Part shown: positions 27,331 to 36,280 of the stretch, piece after piece
How positions within the stretch are numbered: the first letter of the stretch is position 1
How the letters are laid out: every line of letters starts with the position of its first letter
Origin: Shewanella oneidensis MR-1
Lineage (GTDB): Bacteria > Pseudomonadota > Gammaproteobacteria > Enterobacterales > Shewanellaceae
Direction of reading: 5' to 3'
NCBI RefSeq assembly: GCF_000146165.2
Contig: NC_004347.2
Location: 558,001-622,000, forward strand
DNA: 64,000 nt
Notes under the pieces: generated by a model
What the model was told of the DNA's origin: nothing
What the model saw: the letters and a program-made list of their open reading frames with translations, nothing else
The model's database searches: none
Translations under genes and position numbers: made by a program

Positions 27331-28512
27331 ATGACTGTTTTTAACAACCGAATTTCTTTGGTGGCTTTGGCTTGTGCATTTGCTTCACCGACCTTGTTTG
27401 CGGCCGATTCAAGTATAACCAACCCGACGATCAGCGCAGTGCTTAATGGCTATTATCAAACGGCTGAACGTCCATTGGCTGAGACAGCTGAAGGGTTTGG
27501 CTTAGGTGAAACTGAACTCGCCATGAGCGCCAATATTGACGACATGTTTTACGGCAAATTAACCGCAGTGGTTGAGATGCATGATGGCGAAACTGAGCTT
27601 AATCTTGAAGAAGCATTTATCCAAACCATGGCGATGCCAGCGGGTTTCTCTATCCGTGGAGGGCGCTTTTTATCTGACATTGGTTATTTAAATAACCAAC
27701 ATTTACACACGGATTCGTTTACCGATCGCCCAATTGCTTACAGAGCGTTTTTCGGTGGCCACTATTTTGATGACGGTGTGCGCTTAAACTTTGTGGCTCC
27801 GACGGATTTGTATTGGACCATTGGTGCGGAAGCCTTTAAGGGCGATAGTATGCGTGCCGCTGATGAACACGGTGAGCGTGAGTTTAAAAACGTGGGGGTG
27901 TACACCTTATATTCAAAAATTGGTGGCGATATTGGTGATAATAGCTCGTGGCAGGCGGGATTAAGTTACTTACGTAACGAAAACGGCCAAGTAACTGCCC
28001 ATGAAGAAGGTGATGAGCACGCTCACGAAGTTGTCGAGGAAGGCCATGATCACAGCCACGCAGCATCCTATACAGGTAAAAATACCTATGGTGCTGATTT
28101 TGTTTATAAATGGGCGCCTAATGGCAACTATAAATACCAAAATCTCACCTTGACTGGTGAGTACTACCGCGTGACAGACTTTGTGCCTGCGGATTTACAT
28201 CCTGAGGATGCGCCGAGCAAGGATTATCACCAAGGTTGGTATCTGAGCAGCGTATATCAATTTACGCCTAGTTGGTCTGCTGGCTTGCGTTACGGTGAGG
28301 TTGATACCCAAGAGCTCCATGGTGAGCATTTCCATGGACAGAAGTTAAAGGAATCTGAAGTGAGTCTGGCGTGGCATTCAAGTCATTTCTCTTCGGTTCG
28401 TTTCCAGTACACCAATCAGAAGGGTACTAACTTCGATGGAATCGAAGACGACAATGTTTTCACTATTCAATACATTATGTCTCTGGGGGCTCACGGTGCG
28501 CATCAATTCTAA
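27331..28512 (+). CDS. His-rich outer-membrane beta-barrel of the zinc operon
   Basis: A 393-residue protein with a signal peptide (cleavage after LFA, about residue 24) and beta-strand-rich sequence ending in a terminal phenylalanine, as expected for an outer-membrane barrel. Around residues 225-246 lies an insertion rich in histidine and acidic residues (HAHEVV and HDHSH), a likely metal-binding extracellular loop. With its neighbours this suggests a porin that captures or admits zinc. ATG at 27331 has GGAG 8 bases upstream. Its 3' end overlaps the substrate-binding-protein gene by 17 bp, so they are coupled. Confidence 0.75.
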   Translation: MTVFNNRISLVALACAFASPTLFAADSSITNPTISAVLNGYYQTAERPLAETAEGFGLGETELAMSANIDDMFYGKLTAVVEMHDGETELNLEEAFIQTMAMPAGFSIRGGRFLSDIGYLNNQHLHTDSFTDRPIAYRAFFGGHYFDDGVRLNFVAPTDLYWTIGAEAFKGDSMRAADEHGEREFKNVGVYTLYSKIGGDIGDNSSWQAGLSYLRNENGQVTAHEEGDEHAHEVVEEGHDHSHAASYTGKNTYGADFVYKWAPNGNYKYQNLTLTGEYYRVTDFVPADLHPEDAPSKDYHQGWYLSSVYQFTPSWSAGLRYGEVDTQELHGEHFHGQKLKESEVSLAWHSSHFSSVRFQYTNQKGTNFDGIEDDNVFTIQYIMSLGAHGAHQF

Positions 28513-29404
28513 TGTTGTAAAAGTGGCCGCCGCGGCCCTATCGTTTGCTTGTTCAGGCTTTGCTCACGCTGAGCTAAATGTGTTTGCCTGCGAACCTGAA
28601 TATGCTGCATTGGCAAAAGAGTTGGCACCTAACGCCAGCATTTATTCAGCCACCACGGCCTTACAAGATCCGCATCAAGTGCAGGCCCGTCCGAGCTTGA
28701 TCGCCAAAATGCGTCAAGCGGATCTGGTGGTGTGTGCGGGGGCCGATTTAGAAATCGGCTGGTTGCCTATGTTACAGATGAAGTCCGCTAACGCTAAGGT
28801 ACATTCGACCGAGCAAGGCTTGTTTTTTGCCGCCGAGCAAATCGATACCTTAGACAAATTGGCTAGTGTGGATCGCAGTATGGGTGATGTGCATGCTAAG
28901 GGAAATCCACACATTCATTTCGATCCTAATCGGGTGTTAACAGTGGCCAAAGCCTTAACTGCTAAGATGAGCCAATTGGAACCGAGTGAAGCTGCGAATT
29001 ATCAAAAGTCGTTAGCGGACTTCAGTTCTCGTTGGCAAGCAGCTATCCCCCGTTGGGAAGAACAAGCCAAGCCGTTAAAAGGTAAAAAAGTGATCGCCTA
29101 TCACACCAGTTTTAGATACCTATTTAACTGGTTGGGTATAGAACAAGTGGCTGATCTTGAACCTAAACCTGGTTTAGCACCCACCAGTGGCCATTTAGCG
29201 AGTTTGCTAAGCCGCGCCGAACAAGGTGATATTTTTGCTGTAGTGGTGGCTTCTTATCAGGATGAACGTGGTGCTAAGTGGTTGGGTGAAAAGGCGAATC
29301 TTCCCGTCGTGATGTTACCTATGTCTGTCGGTGGAAATGATAATAGTCAAGATCTCTTTAGCCTCTATGACAGTGCGATTTCCCTCTTAAATGGGGTGAA
29401 ATAG
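28496..29404 (+). CDS. ZnuA-like metal ABC transporter substrate-binding protein
   Basis: A cluster 9 (zinc/manganese) periplasmic solute-binding protein of about 302 residues. Likely ligands are the histidines in ALQDPHQVQ, NPHIHFDPN and AYHTSFRYLF and the acidic residue in SYQDERGA, consistent with zinc. A signal peptide runs to FAHAE. I choose GTG at 28496 because GGGGGC lies 6 bases upstream and the N-region then begins VRINSN; a longer in-frame start at 28436 lies inside the previous gene. The permease gene follows 4 bp later. Confidence 0.85.
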   Translation: MRINSNVVKVAAAALSFACSGFAHAELNVFACEPEYAALAKELAPNASIYSATTALQDPHQVQARPSLIAKMRQADLVVCAGADLEIGWLPMLQMKSANAKVHSTEQGLFFAAEQIDTLDKLASVDRSMGDVHAKGNPHIHFDPNRVLTVAKALTAKMSQLEPSEAANYQKSLADFSSRWQAAIPRWEEQAKPLKGKKVIAYHTSFRYLFNWLGIEQVADLEPKPGLAPTSGHLASLLSRAEQGDIFAVVVASYQDERGAKWLGEKANLPVVMLPMSVGGNDNSQDLFSLYDSAISLLNGVK

Positions 29405-29408
29405 TCCT

Positions 29409-30188
29409 ATGTTTGATCTGGAACTGATGTCGATCCTGCTGCCTGCGCTGGCAGCGGGGATTTTGGTGTTATCTACGCATATTGTACTAGGTAAACAAGT
29501 GCTTAAGCGTGGGATCATCTTTATCGACTTAGCGATTGCTCAGGTGGCGGCATTGGGAGCCATTGTGGCGCATATGGATCACAGATTAGAAGAGATGCCA
29601 TTTTCTCATGTGTTGATGCCTGCCTTATTTGCCCTTGCAGGAGCCGGATTTATCGCTTGGTTATCTAAGCGAATGGCGGGTGAGTTAGAAGCCATGATAG
29701 GCTGCTTTTACGTGCTATCGGCCGTGGCTGCCATGTTATTGTTGGCAAACGATCCCCATGGTGCCGAGTTGCTAAAGCAATTGATGTCAGGTCAGATCCT
29801 TTGGGTTAGCTGGTCACAATTAGTGTTACCCACAGTGGTGTATGTTCTGGTGCTAGCGGTGATTTTTGTGCGACCACAGATATTAAATGGTGCGGGATTC
29901 TATCTCCTGTTTGCCCTCGTTATCACCTTGTCAGTTGAGTTGGTGGGCGTCTATTTAGTGTTTAGTACATTGATTCTGCCGGCACTTGCCCTGAACAAGT
30001 ACCAAGGTAAAAACGGCTTGTTTTACGCTTATCTTGTAGGCTTGATGGGTTACTTGCTTGGACTGGTATTATCGGCAACCATGGATTTGCCTAGTGGAGC
30101 GGCGATTGTCGCGACATTAGCCATCAGTGCGCTGGTATTCCGTTTAGGCTTAAGTAAAGCGGCAAGGGTAAGCCATACCCAAAGCTAA
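29409..30188 (+). CDS. ZnuB-like metal ABC transporter permease
   Basis: A 259-residue polytopic membrane protein of the ABC-3 permease family, with about eight helices and the family's FIDLAIAQVAALG region near residues 37-49 and an ELVGVYLVFSTLILPALAL segment late in the protein. It should form the channel for zinc moved in by the substrate-binding protein encoded just upstream. No ATPase gene follows: the next gene is plsC after a strong terminator. The ATP-hydrolysing partner must therefore be encoded elsewhere, or the system is incomplete. Confidence 0.87.
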   Translation: MFDLELMSILLPALAAGILVLSTHIVLGKQVLKRGIIFIDLAIAQVAALGAIVAHMDHRLEEMPFSHVLMPALFALAGAGFIAWLSKRMAGELEAMIGCFYVLSAVAAMLLLANDPHGAELLKQLMSGQILWVSWSQLVLPTVVYVLVLAVIFVRPQILNGAGFYLLFALVITLSVELVGVYLVFSTLILPALALNKYQGKNGLFYAYLVGLMGYLLGLVLSATMDLPSGAAIVATLAISALVFRLGLSKAARVSHTQS

Positions 30189-30225
30189 GTCTTTAGCACA
30201 GGTTTTATGCTTAGATATTGATTTT

Positions 30226-30269
30226 AAAGCCCATCGATACGCTTGATTGCGAGAGTATCGATGGGCTTT
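30226..30269 (+). terminator. terminator of the zinc operon
   Basis: The perfect 15-bp stem AAAGCCCATCGATAC/GTATCGATGGGCTTT with a 14-base loop is followed by TGTTTGG. Confidence 0.85.
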
Positions 30270-30370
30270 TGTTTGGATTGTTAGCAACTCAGCTTACAGA
30301 TGTAAACAATATATTGAGTCCCTAAGGATGGGTGGCTATACTGTCGCCACTTTCACCCTTGGAGTATGTC

Positions 30371-31114
30371 GTGCTATTAATTGTCAGATCTGTGTTGTTG
30401 GCGGTGTCATTGTTACTTGCATTTATTTTTGGTGGTCTGGTGTGCCTATTACGACCTCGTCACCGTGACAATGTACATATGTTCGCCAAGATCTTTTCAT
30501 CCGCAGCCCCGATTTTAGGGCTTAAAGTTATAGTTCGTCGGCCTAAAGAGGTGCAGGATGGCCCCTACATTTTCCTAGGCAATCATCAAAATAACTTCGA
30601 TCTGTTCACTCATACTAAAGCAGTACCTAAAGGCACTGTCAGTTTAGGGAAAAAGAGCTTAGTGTGGATCCCCTTATTTGGCCAGATCTATTGGTTATCG
30701 GGCAATATTCTTATCGATAGAAAAAATCGCAATAGTGCTTTTGATACCATGGCGAAAACGGCGGAAAAAATTAAGCAGAATCGTCTCTCCGTGTGGATTT
30801 TCCCTGAGGGCACGCGTTCACGGGGGCGTGGGTTGTTACCCTTCAAAGCGGGTGCTTTTCACACCGCGATTGCCGCAGGCGTGCCAGTCGTACCAGTGCT
30901 GACTTCGTGCCAAAGCCATATCAATTTGAACCGCTGGGATAATGGGGTAGTGATTATCGAGATGATGGCACCGATCCCGACTGAAGGTTTAGATAAAGCT
31001 GATGCGAAAGCCTTTTCGGCACAGGTGCACGAGATTATGTCTGCAAAATTTAACGAGATAAATCGCGAAGCGGCAACATTAATGGGTAAAACTATCCCGG
31101 CTGATGACGTATAA
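30371..31114 (+). CDS. plsC: 1-acyl-sn-glycerol-3-phosphate acyltransferase
   Basis: A 247-residue membrane-bound acyltransferase that makes phosphatidic acid. The catalytic HX4D motif is in GNHQNNFD, the substrate motif in FPEGTRSRG, and a late VPVVPVL completes the PlsC pattern. One hydrophobic helix at the N-terminus anchors it. GTG at 30371 is chosen because GGAG lies 7 bases upstream; an in-frame start at 30332 adds 13 residues without a ribosome site. The rraB gene begins 43 bp downstream on the same strand. Confidence 0.88.
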   Translation: MLLIVRSVLLAVSLLLAFIFGGLVCLLRPRHRDNVHMFAKIFSSAAPILGLKVIVRRPKEVQDGPYIFLGNHQNNFDLFTHTKAVPKGTVSLGKKSLVWIPLFGQIYWLSGNILIDRKNRNSAFDTMAKTAEKIKQNRLSVWIFPEGTRSRGRGLLPFKAGAFHTAIAAGVPVVPVLTSCQSHINLNRWDNGVVIIEMMAPIPTEGLDKADAKAFSAQVHEIMSAKFNEINREAATLMGKTIPADDV

Positions 31115-31157
31115 TAACGCCAATTTGAGCCAGTTTTATCTTAACGGAGACACATCC

Positions 31158-31562
31158 ATGTCTATTGAAAGTCAGTTAAAAGCCCAATTCGCCGAGAATC
31201 GCGACATAGTGCAAGCCCTGCTCGACGATGGCTCAGAGCCTGATGCTGAATACACCATTGAACACCATTTTTCATCGAGCAATTTTGAGCGCTTAGAGAA
31301 GGCAGCGGTTGATGCATTCAAACTTGGATTTGAAGTCAATGATGCCGAAGAAATGGAATTGGAAGATGGTTCGGTGATTTTCTGTTTCGACGCGATTGCT
31401 TACCACAAATTAGAAGTTCCATTATTGGATAAAGCCACCGAGCAGTTATTGCAACTCGCTGCCAAGCAAAAAGTGGATTACGACGGCTGGGGAACCTACT
31501 TTGTTGGTGATGAAATCGACGATGAAGAAGACGACGAACAAGACGACGGCTTCCCACATTAA
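31158..31562 (+). CDS. rraB: RraB, regulator of RNase E activity
   Basis: A 134-residue acidic cytoplasmic protein. The blocks [31 protein letters not shown] and DYDGWGTYF closely follow E. coli RraB, and the C-terminal tail is strongly acidic as in that protein. RraB binds the C-terminal scaffold of RNase E and alters degradosome composition and mRNA decay. GGAGA 8 bases upstream fixes the ATG at 31158. It follows plsC closely and ends in a strong bidirectional terminator. Confidence 0.9.
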   Translation: MSIESQLKAQFAENRDIVQALLDDGSEPDAEYTIEHHFSSSNFERLEKAAVDAFKLGFEVNDAEEMELEDGSVIFCFDAIAYHKLEVPLLDKATEQLLQLAAKQKVDYDGWGTYFVGDEIDDEEDDEQDDGFPH

Positions 31563-31583
31563 TGCGTTGTCATTGATTCGAAT

Positions 31584-31620
31584 AAAGCAAAAAGCCCATC
31601 ATTGATGGGCTTTTTGCTTT
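31584..31620. terminator. bidirectional terminator
   Basis: A perfect 17-bp stem (31584-31600 with 31604-31620) with a 3-base loop and A/T ends. It lies between rraB and the convergent diguanylate cyclase gene and overlaps the latter's stop codon. Confidence 0.9.
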
Positions 31621-32593
31621 ATTCTGCAGAGGTTGGTGCGCAATGCAGGACGGTACAGTTTCGACCCTTTTGTTTCGCCTCGTACAGAGCTTTGTCTGAG
31701 CAGGAAATCCAGCTTGAGCTACTGCTGATATGTTTGCCTAGTTCACATACACCAAGGCTGACGGTCACTTTTATCTTTAGTCCCTCGTAAACTACGGTTG
31801 AACTTGCAATTTTTTCCCGTAAACGTTCGGTAAAGTTTAAGGCATCTGCGCCGCAGGTACTGGGCATGACTACTGCAAACTCTTCACCGCCATAACGACC
31901 TGCGCAGTCTGTTTCCCGTAACGAATGGCTCAAGATATGAGCGATATGCTGGATCACCTTATCACCTGCGAGGTGCCCGTAGGTGTCATTGATATTTTTG
32001 AAATGATCGATATCGATCATCACCAAGCTCGCGATCCCAGAATAGCGGGCATAGAGATCATACTCATGCTCCAAGCATTGTTGCCAATGGCGACGATTAT
32101 GCAGTTGCGTTAAGCCATCGGTCTGGCTGAGGCGTTCTAACTGCTCGTTGGCGGCCTTGAGCTGCAACTTATTTACCGCGATATCAGTGACATCATAAAC
32201 AATCACACTGATATGGGTGATTTTACCGGTTAATGAGGCCAGTGGTAACAAGGTCACGTTTTGGTACATAAAATCGGCGCGCCCAGTGATAGGGCGGTAG
32301 TTTTTAAACTGAAAAACGTAAGGTCTTTGTTCCCAGCTAATGAAAGCTCGATTTTTAAGCATAAAAACCGATTCCATTTTTTGTTTTAACCAAGTGGCAG
32401 GCAAATCAGGGAAGCGGCTAAACAGGTTTTGACCTTTAATGGAATTGGGCGAGACGCCGCTATGGTTTTCCATAAAGCCGTTCCACAGTTGGATATTATA
32501 ATCGCGATCTAATACCACGAGACCCACTTCTATGGTTTGTACCATATCGATAAGCCAATGGAGTTCGTTCATTGCGCTTTGATCGTTTGACAT
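31619..32593 (-). CDS. PAS-GGDEF diguanylate cyclase
   Basis: A 324-residue cytoplasmic protein: an N-terminal PAS domain (about residues 10-135, LDRDYNIQLWNGFMENHSG) and a GGDEF domain with an intact RYGGEEF site. The inhibitory I-site RETD lies five residues before it, so product inhibition is likely. It should synthesise c-di-GMP in response to a PAS ligand. It follows the REC-CheC gene by 18 bp and is very probably co-transcribed with it. Confidence 0.9.
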   Translation of the reverse strand: MSNDQSAMNELHWLIDMVQTIEVGLVVLDRDYNIQLWNGFMENHSGVSPNSIKGQNLFSRFPDLPATWLKQKMESVFMLKNRAFISWEQRPYVFQFKNYRPITGRADFMYQNVTLLPLASLTGKITHISVIVYDVTDIAVNKLQLKAANEQLERLSQTDGLTQLHNRRHWQQCLEHEYDLYARYSGIASLVMIDIDHFKNINDTYGHLAGDKVIQHIAHILSHSLRETDCAGRYGGEEFAVVMPSTCGADALNFTERLREKIASSTVVYEGLKIKVTVSLGVCELGKHISSSSSWISCSDKALYEAKQKGRNCTVLHCAPTSAE

Positions 32594-32611
32594 AAGGTAA
32601 AGTCCAACTGA

Positions 32612-33607
32612 TTAATCGAGTAAATAACCGAGTTTATAGCTCAGTGTCGGAATAGAGTCTTCGGTAAATAACAATAATAAATCGCATTGAATATTATGAT
32701 TTTCAATACGATAGTTTATTTCCATGGCTAATGTTCTGTGCCATTTTTCCGAATTATCATGGATAAGATCATTCACTGTGCAGTGACGGCCTAACACCAC
32801 AGGATGGGCTTGGCTGAATTTCATATCGAGTTGCTCTGATATCCCATTCAGGAATGCACCGATTAATACGTTTCCGGTGTCTATCAGTACTTCAATCTCG
32901 GTTTGCTTATCCTCTGGATTTGCAACGCCCATGAGTTTAGCCATATCTTGGAAGCTTGAGTCATGGAATAGTAAGAGCGCTTCTCCCGCAACGCCAGCAC
33001 CAATAAACCCTTGGCAAAGTGCTGAAACTGTTGAGCTTTCCTCAGTTGCTTTCAGTGCCATTGTCAGCTCGCTGACCTCTAGCACATTGACATTTGGGAT
33101 AGGCAAGAGGACGAATACATCGAGTAATTTGGCGAGCAAATCGGCAGCACGTCCCATGGCAACGTTGGCGATCTCTTGGCAGGCATCACGCATATCGACT
33201 TTGATCATAGGTGTGTCTTCAACCTGATCTTTCTGCGTTAGGGTGAGAATGCCGTACTCTTGGAGGATATTACTGATGGCGTCAGCACTGACGGGTTTTT
33301 GGATAAAGTCCAATGCACCCAATGCTTTAACTCGTTCGTGAGCTTTTATCTGTATATCACCCGACACTACAATGATAAGGGCGGGGAGATCGTTTTGTTG
33401 AACGGTTTGTAGTACTTCATAACCATCCATTACGGGCATGTTGAGATCGAGGAAGACCACTTCGCCTTTACCAGCGCGAATGGCATCTAATCCTTCGGCA
33501 CCATTGGTCGCGTAGGTTATCTCAACATCCCATTCTTTGGGGAGGGTGCGAGCCATTTGTTTGCGCGCCATGGCGGAATCGTCACAGATGAGTACAGAGA
33601 TTGTCAT
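32612..33607 (-). CDS. REC-CheC-like response regulator
   Basis: A 331-residue protein: a receiver with CDDSAMAR, phosphoacceptor in VFLDLNMPVMDG, VVSGD and the QKPV lysine, then a CheC/CheX-like phosphatase domain. The CheC-type pairs of acidic-x(2)-N motifs are recognisable in DACQEIANVAMGRA and VLIDTGNVLIGAFLNG. CheC-like proteins dephosphorylate CheY-type receivers, so this protein could tune its own or another receiver. It heads an operon with a diguanylate cyclase, which suggests a link from chemotaxis-type signalling to c-di-GMP. No kinase is adjacent. Confidence 0.85.
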   Translation of the reverse strand: MTISVLICDDSAMARKQMARTLPKEWDVEITYATNGAEGLDAIRAGKGEVVFLDLNMPVMDGYEVLQTVQQNDLPALIIVVSGDIQIKAHERVKALGALDFIQKPVSADAISNILQEYGILTLTQKDQVEDTPMIKVDMRDACQEIANVAMGRAADLLAKLLDVFVLLPIPNVNVLEVSELTMALKATEESSTVSALCQGFIGAGVAGEALLLFHDSSFQDMAKLMGVANPEDKQTEIEVLIDTGNVLIGAFLNGISEQLDMKFSQAHPVVLGRHCTVNDLIHDNSEKWHRTLAMEINYRIENHNIQCDLLLLFTEDSIPTLSYKLGYLLD

Positions 33608-34079
33608 GCTGACTACTGATCCTTATTTGCCCATTTATTGAAGATAACACTAATTCTGAATGTTTGAATGACGAATTAGGAGCTTCGGGCAAGTTTGATT
33701 TATATCATCTAAATGTAACTTATAGATTTTATTAGCTAATTTAATTATCTTTCCGTTAAATTCTAAGGGCTGAATGCGATTAAAATCTTGGATAGCTAAG
33801 TCAATTTTATTATTTATCGCAAAAAATACGTCGATCTTGCGAATATCTATATGCTTAATCCATCAAAAGATGCCTACAGTATCGATCCTCTATCATGCAC
33901 AGATATACATGCTGTAGGTAAGCGGAGTTGCCAGAGATGCATTTTGTTCAAAATAGATGCTGATATGGGTGTTATCAGCATCCCGAATTAATTCTAACAG
34001 CTTCATAAATCGGCATTTGTTAGAGTTTAGATTGCAGCCTAACATAATCACACACTAATACTTAACGACGGCTGACAAT

Positions 34080-34099
34080 ATTTTGACTCAAGTCAAAAT
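34080..34099. promoter_or_regulatory. 20-bp palindrome, unidentified operator
   Basis: ATTTTGACT-CA-AGTCAAAAT, with perfect 9-bp arms, lies about 80 bp upstream of the crotonase ATG. The core TTGAC-N4-GTCAA is spaced like an FNR/CRP-superfamily site but differs from both consensus half-sites. The regulator is unknown. Confidence 0.45.
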
Positions 34100-34150
34100 T
34101 TGTTCTCATGTTACATGCTTTGGTCAATCATTCCAAATATGTTAACATTT

Positions 34151-34168
34151 AATCTGGACTGACCAGTA
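34151..34168. promoter_or_regulatory. FadR-like operator
   Basis: The sequence AATCTGGACTGACCAGTA agrees closely with the E. coli FadR site pattern (CTGG-N-x-GACCAG). It ends 12 bp before the ATG of a crotonase-family gene, so FadR bound here would repress it in the absence of long-chain acyl-CoA. Match judged by eye. Confidence 0.6.
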
Positions 34169-34180
34169 ACGGGATATTTC

Positions 34181-34987
34181 ATGGGTGAGCGTTGTGTGCA
34201 AGTCACGGTTGAGAATGGCATCGCAAATGTCGTGCTTAATCGTCCAGAAAAGTTCAATGCAATTAATTATTTGATGTTTAGTGAGCTTGATAAAGCCATC
34301 AAAAGGATTAAATCAGATCCGCGTATTCGTCTGGTTATTTTATCTGGTGCTGGAGGTCACTTTAGTTCTGGCTTGGATGTCAAAAGCGTGATGTCGGCTC
34401 CTATGCAGGCAGTTAAATTGCTGTTTAAAGGGCTACCGGGTAATGCCAATTTAGCTCAAAGGGTGTCTATTGGGTGGCAGCGTTTACCTGTGCCTGTCAT
34501 TGCGGTATTGGAAGGTTGTTGTTATGGCGGTGGAATGCAAATCGCCTTAGGCGCGGATTTTAGGATTGCCTGTCCTAACAGTAAGCTATCCATTATGGAG
34601 GCCAAATGGGGGCTTGTGCCGGATATGGCAGGCTTAGTGGCATTGCGGCAAATTATGCCAAAGGATCAAGCGATGTTATTGAGTCTGACGGCAAAAGTGC
34701 TCTCAGGCGAAGAGGCTAAAGCCTTAGGATTAGTCACTCAGTTAAGTGATAACCCAATGTTAAGCGCGCAGCAATTGGCGGAAGAACTCCTCAATACCTC
34801 CCCAGATGCCGCAGCGGCAATTAAGTTGAGTATTAACCGTAGTTGGACTGCATCGGTCCGTTCGTTGCTTTGCCGCGAGTCATGGAGCCAAGTGAGATTG
34901 CTACTAGGTAAAAATCGCACGATTGCAGCAGTTCGCCAGCTAAAAGATCCTACTAAACCTTACAAGGATCGCCAGTCTGGCTGGTAA
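34181..34987 (+). CDS. crotonase / enoyl-CoA hydratase family protein
   Basis: A 268-residue crotonase-fold enzyme. The oxyanion-hole segments are SGAGGHFSSGLDVKSVM and GCCYGGGMQIALGADFRIA. At the position of the catalytic pair the sequence reads EAKWGLVPDMAG: the first glutamate is present and the second position is aspartate, as in dienoyl-CoA isomerase-like members. It could act as an isomerase or hydratase in unsaturated fatty-acid breakdown. An overlapping FadR-like operator supports a beta-oxidation role. Exact substrate uncertain. Confidence 0.85.
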   Translation: MGERCVQVTVENGIANVVLNRPEKFNAINYLMFSELDKAIKRIKSDPRIRLVILSGAGGHFSSGLDVKSVMSAPMQAVKLLFKGLPGNANLAQRVSIGWQRLPVPVIAVLEGCCYGGGMQIALGADFRIACPNSKLSIMEAKWGLVPDMAGLVALRQIMPKDQAMLLSLTAKVLSGEEAKALGLVTQLSDNPMLSAQQLAEELLNTSPDAAAAIKLSINRSWTASVRSLLCRESWSQVRLLLGKNRTIAAVRQLKDPTKPYKDRQSGW

Positions 34988-35122
34988 CTTGGCTGGTAAC
35001 TTGGCTGATGCACTTGCTAGAAAACCATGGCACAGACTTCCTTAATGCAGAGGTTGTATTGATGTGTCGAGATTGGATGTTGCTCTAGCAAGCTTTCTCG
35101 CGAAGGCATGAGTACTAAAACC

Positions 35123-36052
35123 TCAATGTGCGCCGCTCATTCGGGCGGCGAATCCTCTAATGGCCGTTAAACAATTCTGCCAAGCGCTCTCGTTATCCAG
35201 ATTCAATACCAGCGTTGTTTGCCGATAATTTGGTGTCTCTAAGGTTACGGCCAGCGTTTTACGTTGTGCAGCTGTTTCTAACGAGGCAGGGTGACCATCG
35301 GGTGATTGAATATCGAGTATCGGCATGGTGAGTTTAGCGAGCTTCTCGGCAATGGCTTGATTGCGCGTTTCGTCTTCACTGTAGGGATTGATGACGATCA
35401 ATACATCCGGATCGGCAATTTTCTTTTGGCTTAATAGGCTTATCAATAATCCAGCACTTTGATCGGCGGTGATCAGCACTCGTTTGCCGGGAAAGTCTGC
35501 CCCTACGCTGTCGAGCTGTGACATGCTTTTAACGAGAAAGTCTTCTTGTTCAATGAGATGCTTATTACTGTCTTCAGGCTTTACCTTTTGGCTAGGTTTA
35601 TTGGAAGGACTGGTTAGCTGTGCTGACCCAGCGGTAGTCACTTCGGTCGCAGGGGTGGCAAAATTGGGTGCTGGCGGTTCTGTCGGCGGGGTGAGGCTTA
35701 AACTTGCCCAACCTGCGGCATTAATATTACGTCTGACAAAGGCCATTAATCCGGGGGCATCGGCGGTGCCATTGGTGGCGGGTAAGATAATGGCTGCACC
35801 GAGTTTTTTTCGGCCTTCCCATGAGCGGACTAGGAGTTCCAGCGGCTGGTTATCAATGGTGATTTGTTTGATCTCATTGGCGGGTAAATAGTTACTGGTG
35901 CGTTTGGGTTGTATAGGCGCGCTCGCCTGCGAGTCTGCAGGTGTGGGTTGGGGGCTTGTTTCTGGCGCTTGGGTGCTGGGATCGGCAGCCCATAAGGTCA
36001 GGCTGGCTAGGGCAAACACGAGACTCAATACCGAAGGGATTAGACGCGCCAT
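35123..36052 (-). CDS. DUF3530 alpha/beta-hydrolase-like secreted protein
   Basis: A secreted protein of 309 residues. A signal peptide (MARLIPSVLSLVFALASL, cleavage after LWA) leads into a proline-, serine- and glutamine-rich linker and the DUF3530 domain, which contains GAAIILPATNGTADAPG, a VLITADQSAG nucleophile-elbow-like segment and VLIVINPY. The domain looks like a diverged alpha/beta hydrolase; the elbow GxSxG is not standard, so enzymatic activity is uncertain. ATG at 36052 is preferred over GTG at 36067 on signal-peptide grounds. It shares a strong terminator region with rapA upstream. Confidence 0.75.
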   Translation of the reverse strand: MARLIPSVLSLVFALASLTLWAADPSTQAPETSPQPTPADSQASAPIQPKRTSNYLPANEIKQITIDNQPLELLVRSWEGRKKLGAAIILPATNGTADAPGLMAFVRRNINAAGWASLSLTPPTEPPAPNFATPATEVTTAGSAQLTSPSNKPSQKVKPEDSNKHLIEQEDFLVKSMSQLDSVGADFPGKRVLITADQSAGLLISLLSQKKIADPDVLIVINPYSEDETRNQAIAEKLAKLTMPILDIQSPDGHPASLETAAQRKTLAVTLETPNYRQTTLVLNLDNESAWQNCLTAIRGFAARMSGAH

Positions 36053-36199
36053 AGAATTGATAACCACCTGTGTAGTCTTATAAATTCAATTGGCTAGAGT
36101 ATAACCTGAAGCGGGCTGGCTGAAGCAATATTTGCGTGCCGTCGTTACTGCCATTGCGTACTGATGCGCGCCTAAAAACGGTGCTGAATCGACAAATAA

Positions 36200-36227
36200 A
36201 AACGCCCAGTGATTTTACTGGGCGTTT
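36200..36227. terminator. terminator downstream of rapA
   Basis: The perfect 11-bp stem AAACGCCCAGT/ACTGGGCGTTT has a 6-base loop GATTTT. It lies just past the rapA stop codon on the minus strand. Confidence 0.85.
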
Positions 36228-36280
36228 GAATTGTTAGCTTAACCGAGTCTGATGTTGTTCAGTCTTAACTCCATCAAGGA

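Larger units (their letters stand above)
33608..34180. other. long divergent intergenic region with several dyads
   Basis: About 573 bp separate the REC-CheC operon from the crotonase gene. No ORF with coding character was seen. Three dyads stand out: GATGCTGATA/TATCAGCATC at 33956-33982, ATTTTGACT-CA-AGTCAAAAT at 34080-34099, and the FadR-like site at 34151-34168. The first could belong to a small RNA. Confidence 0.5.
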
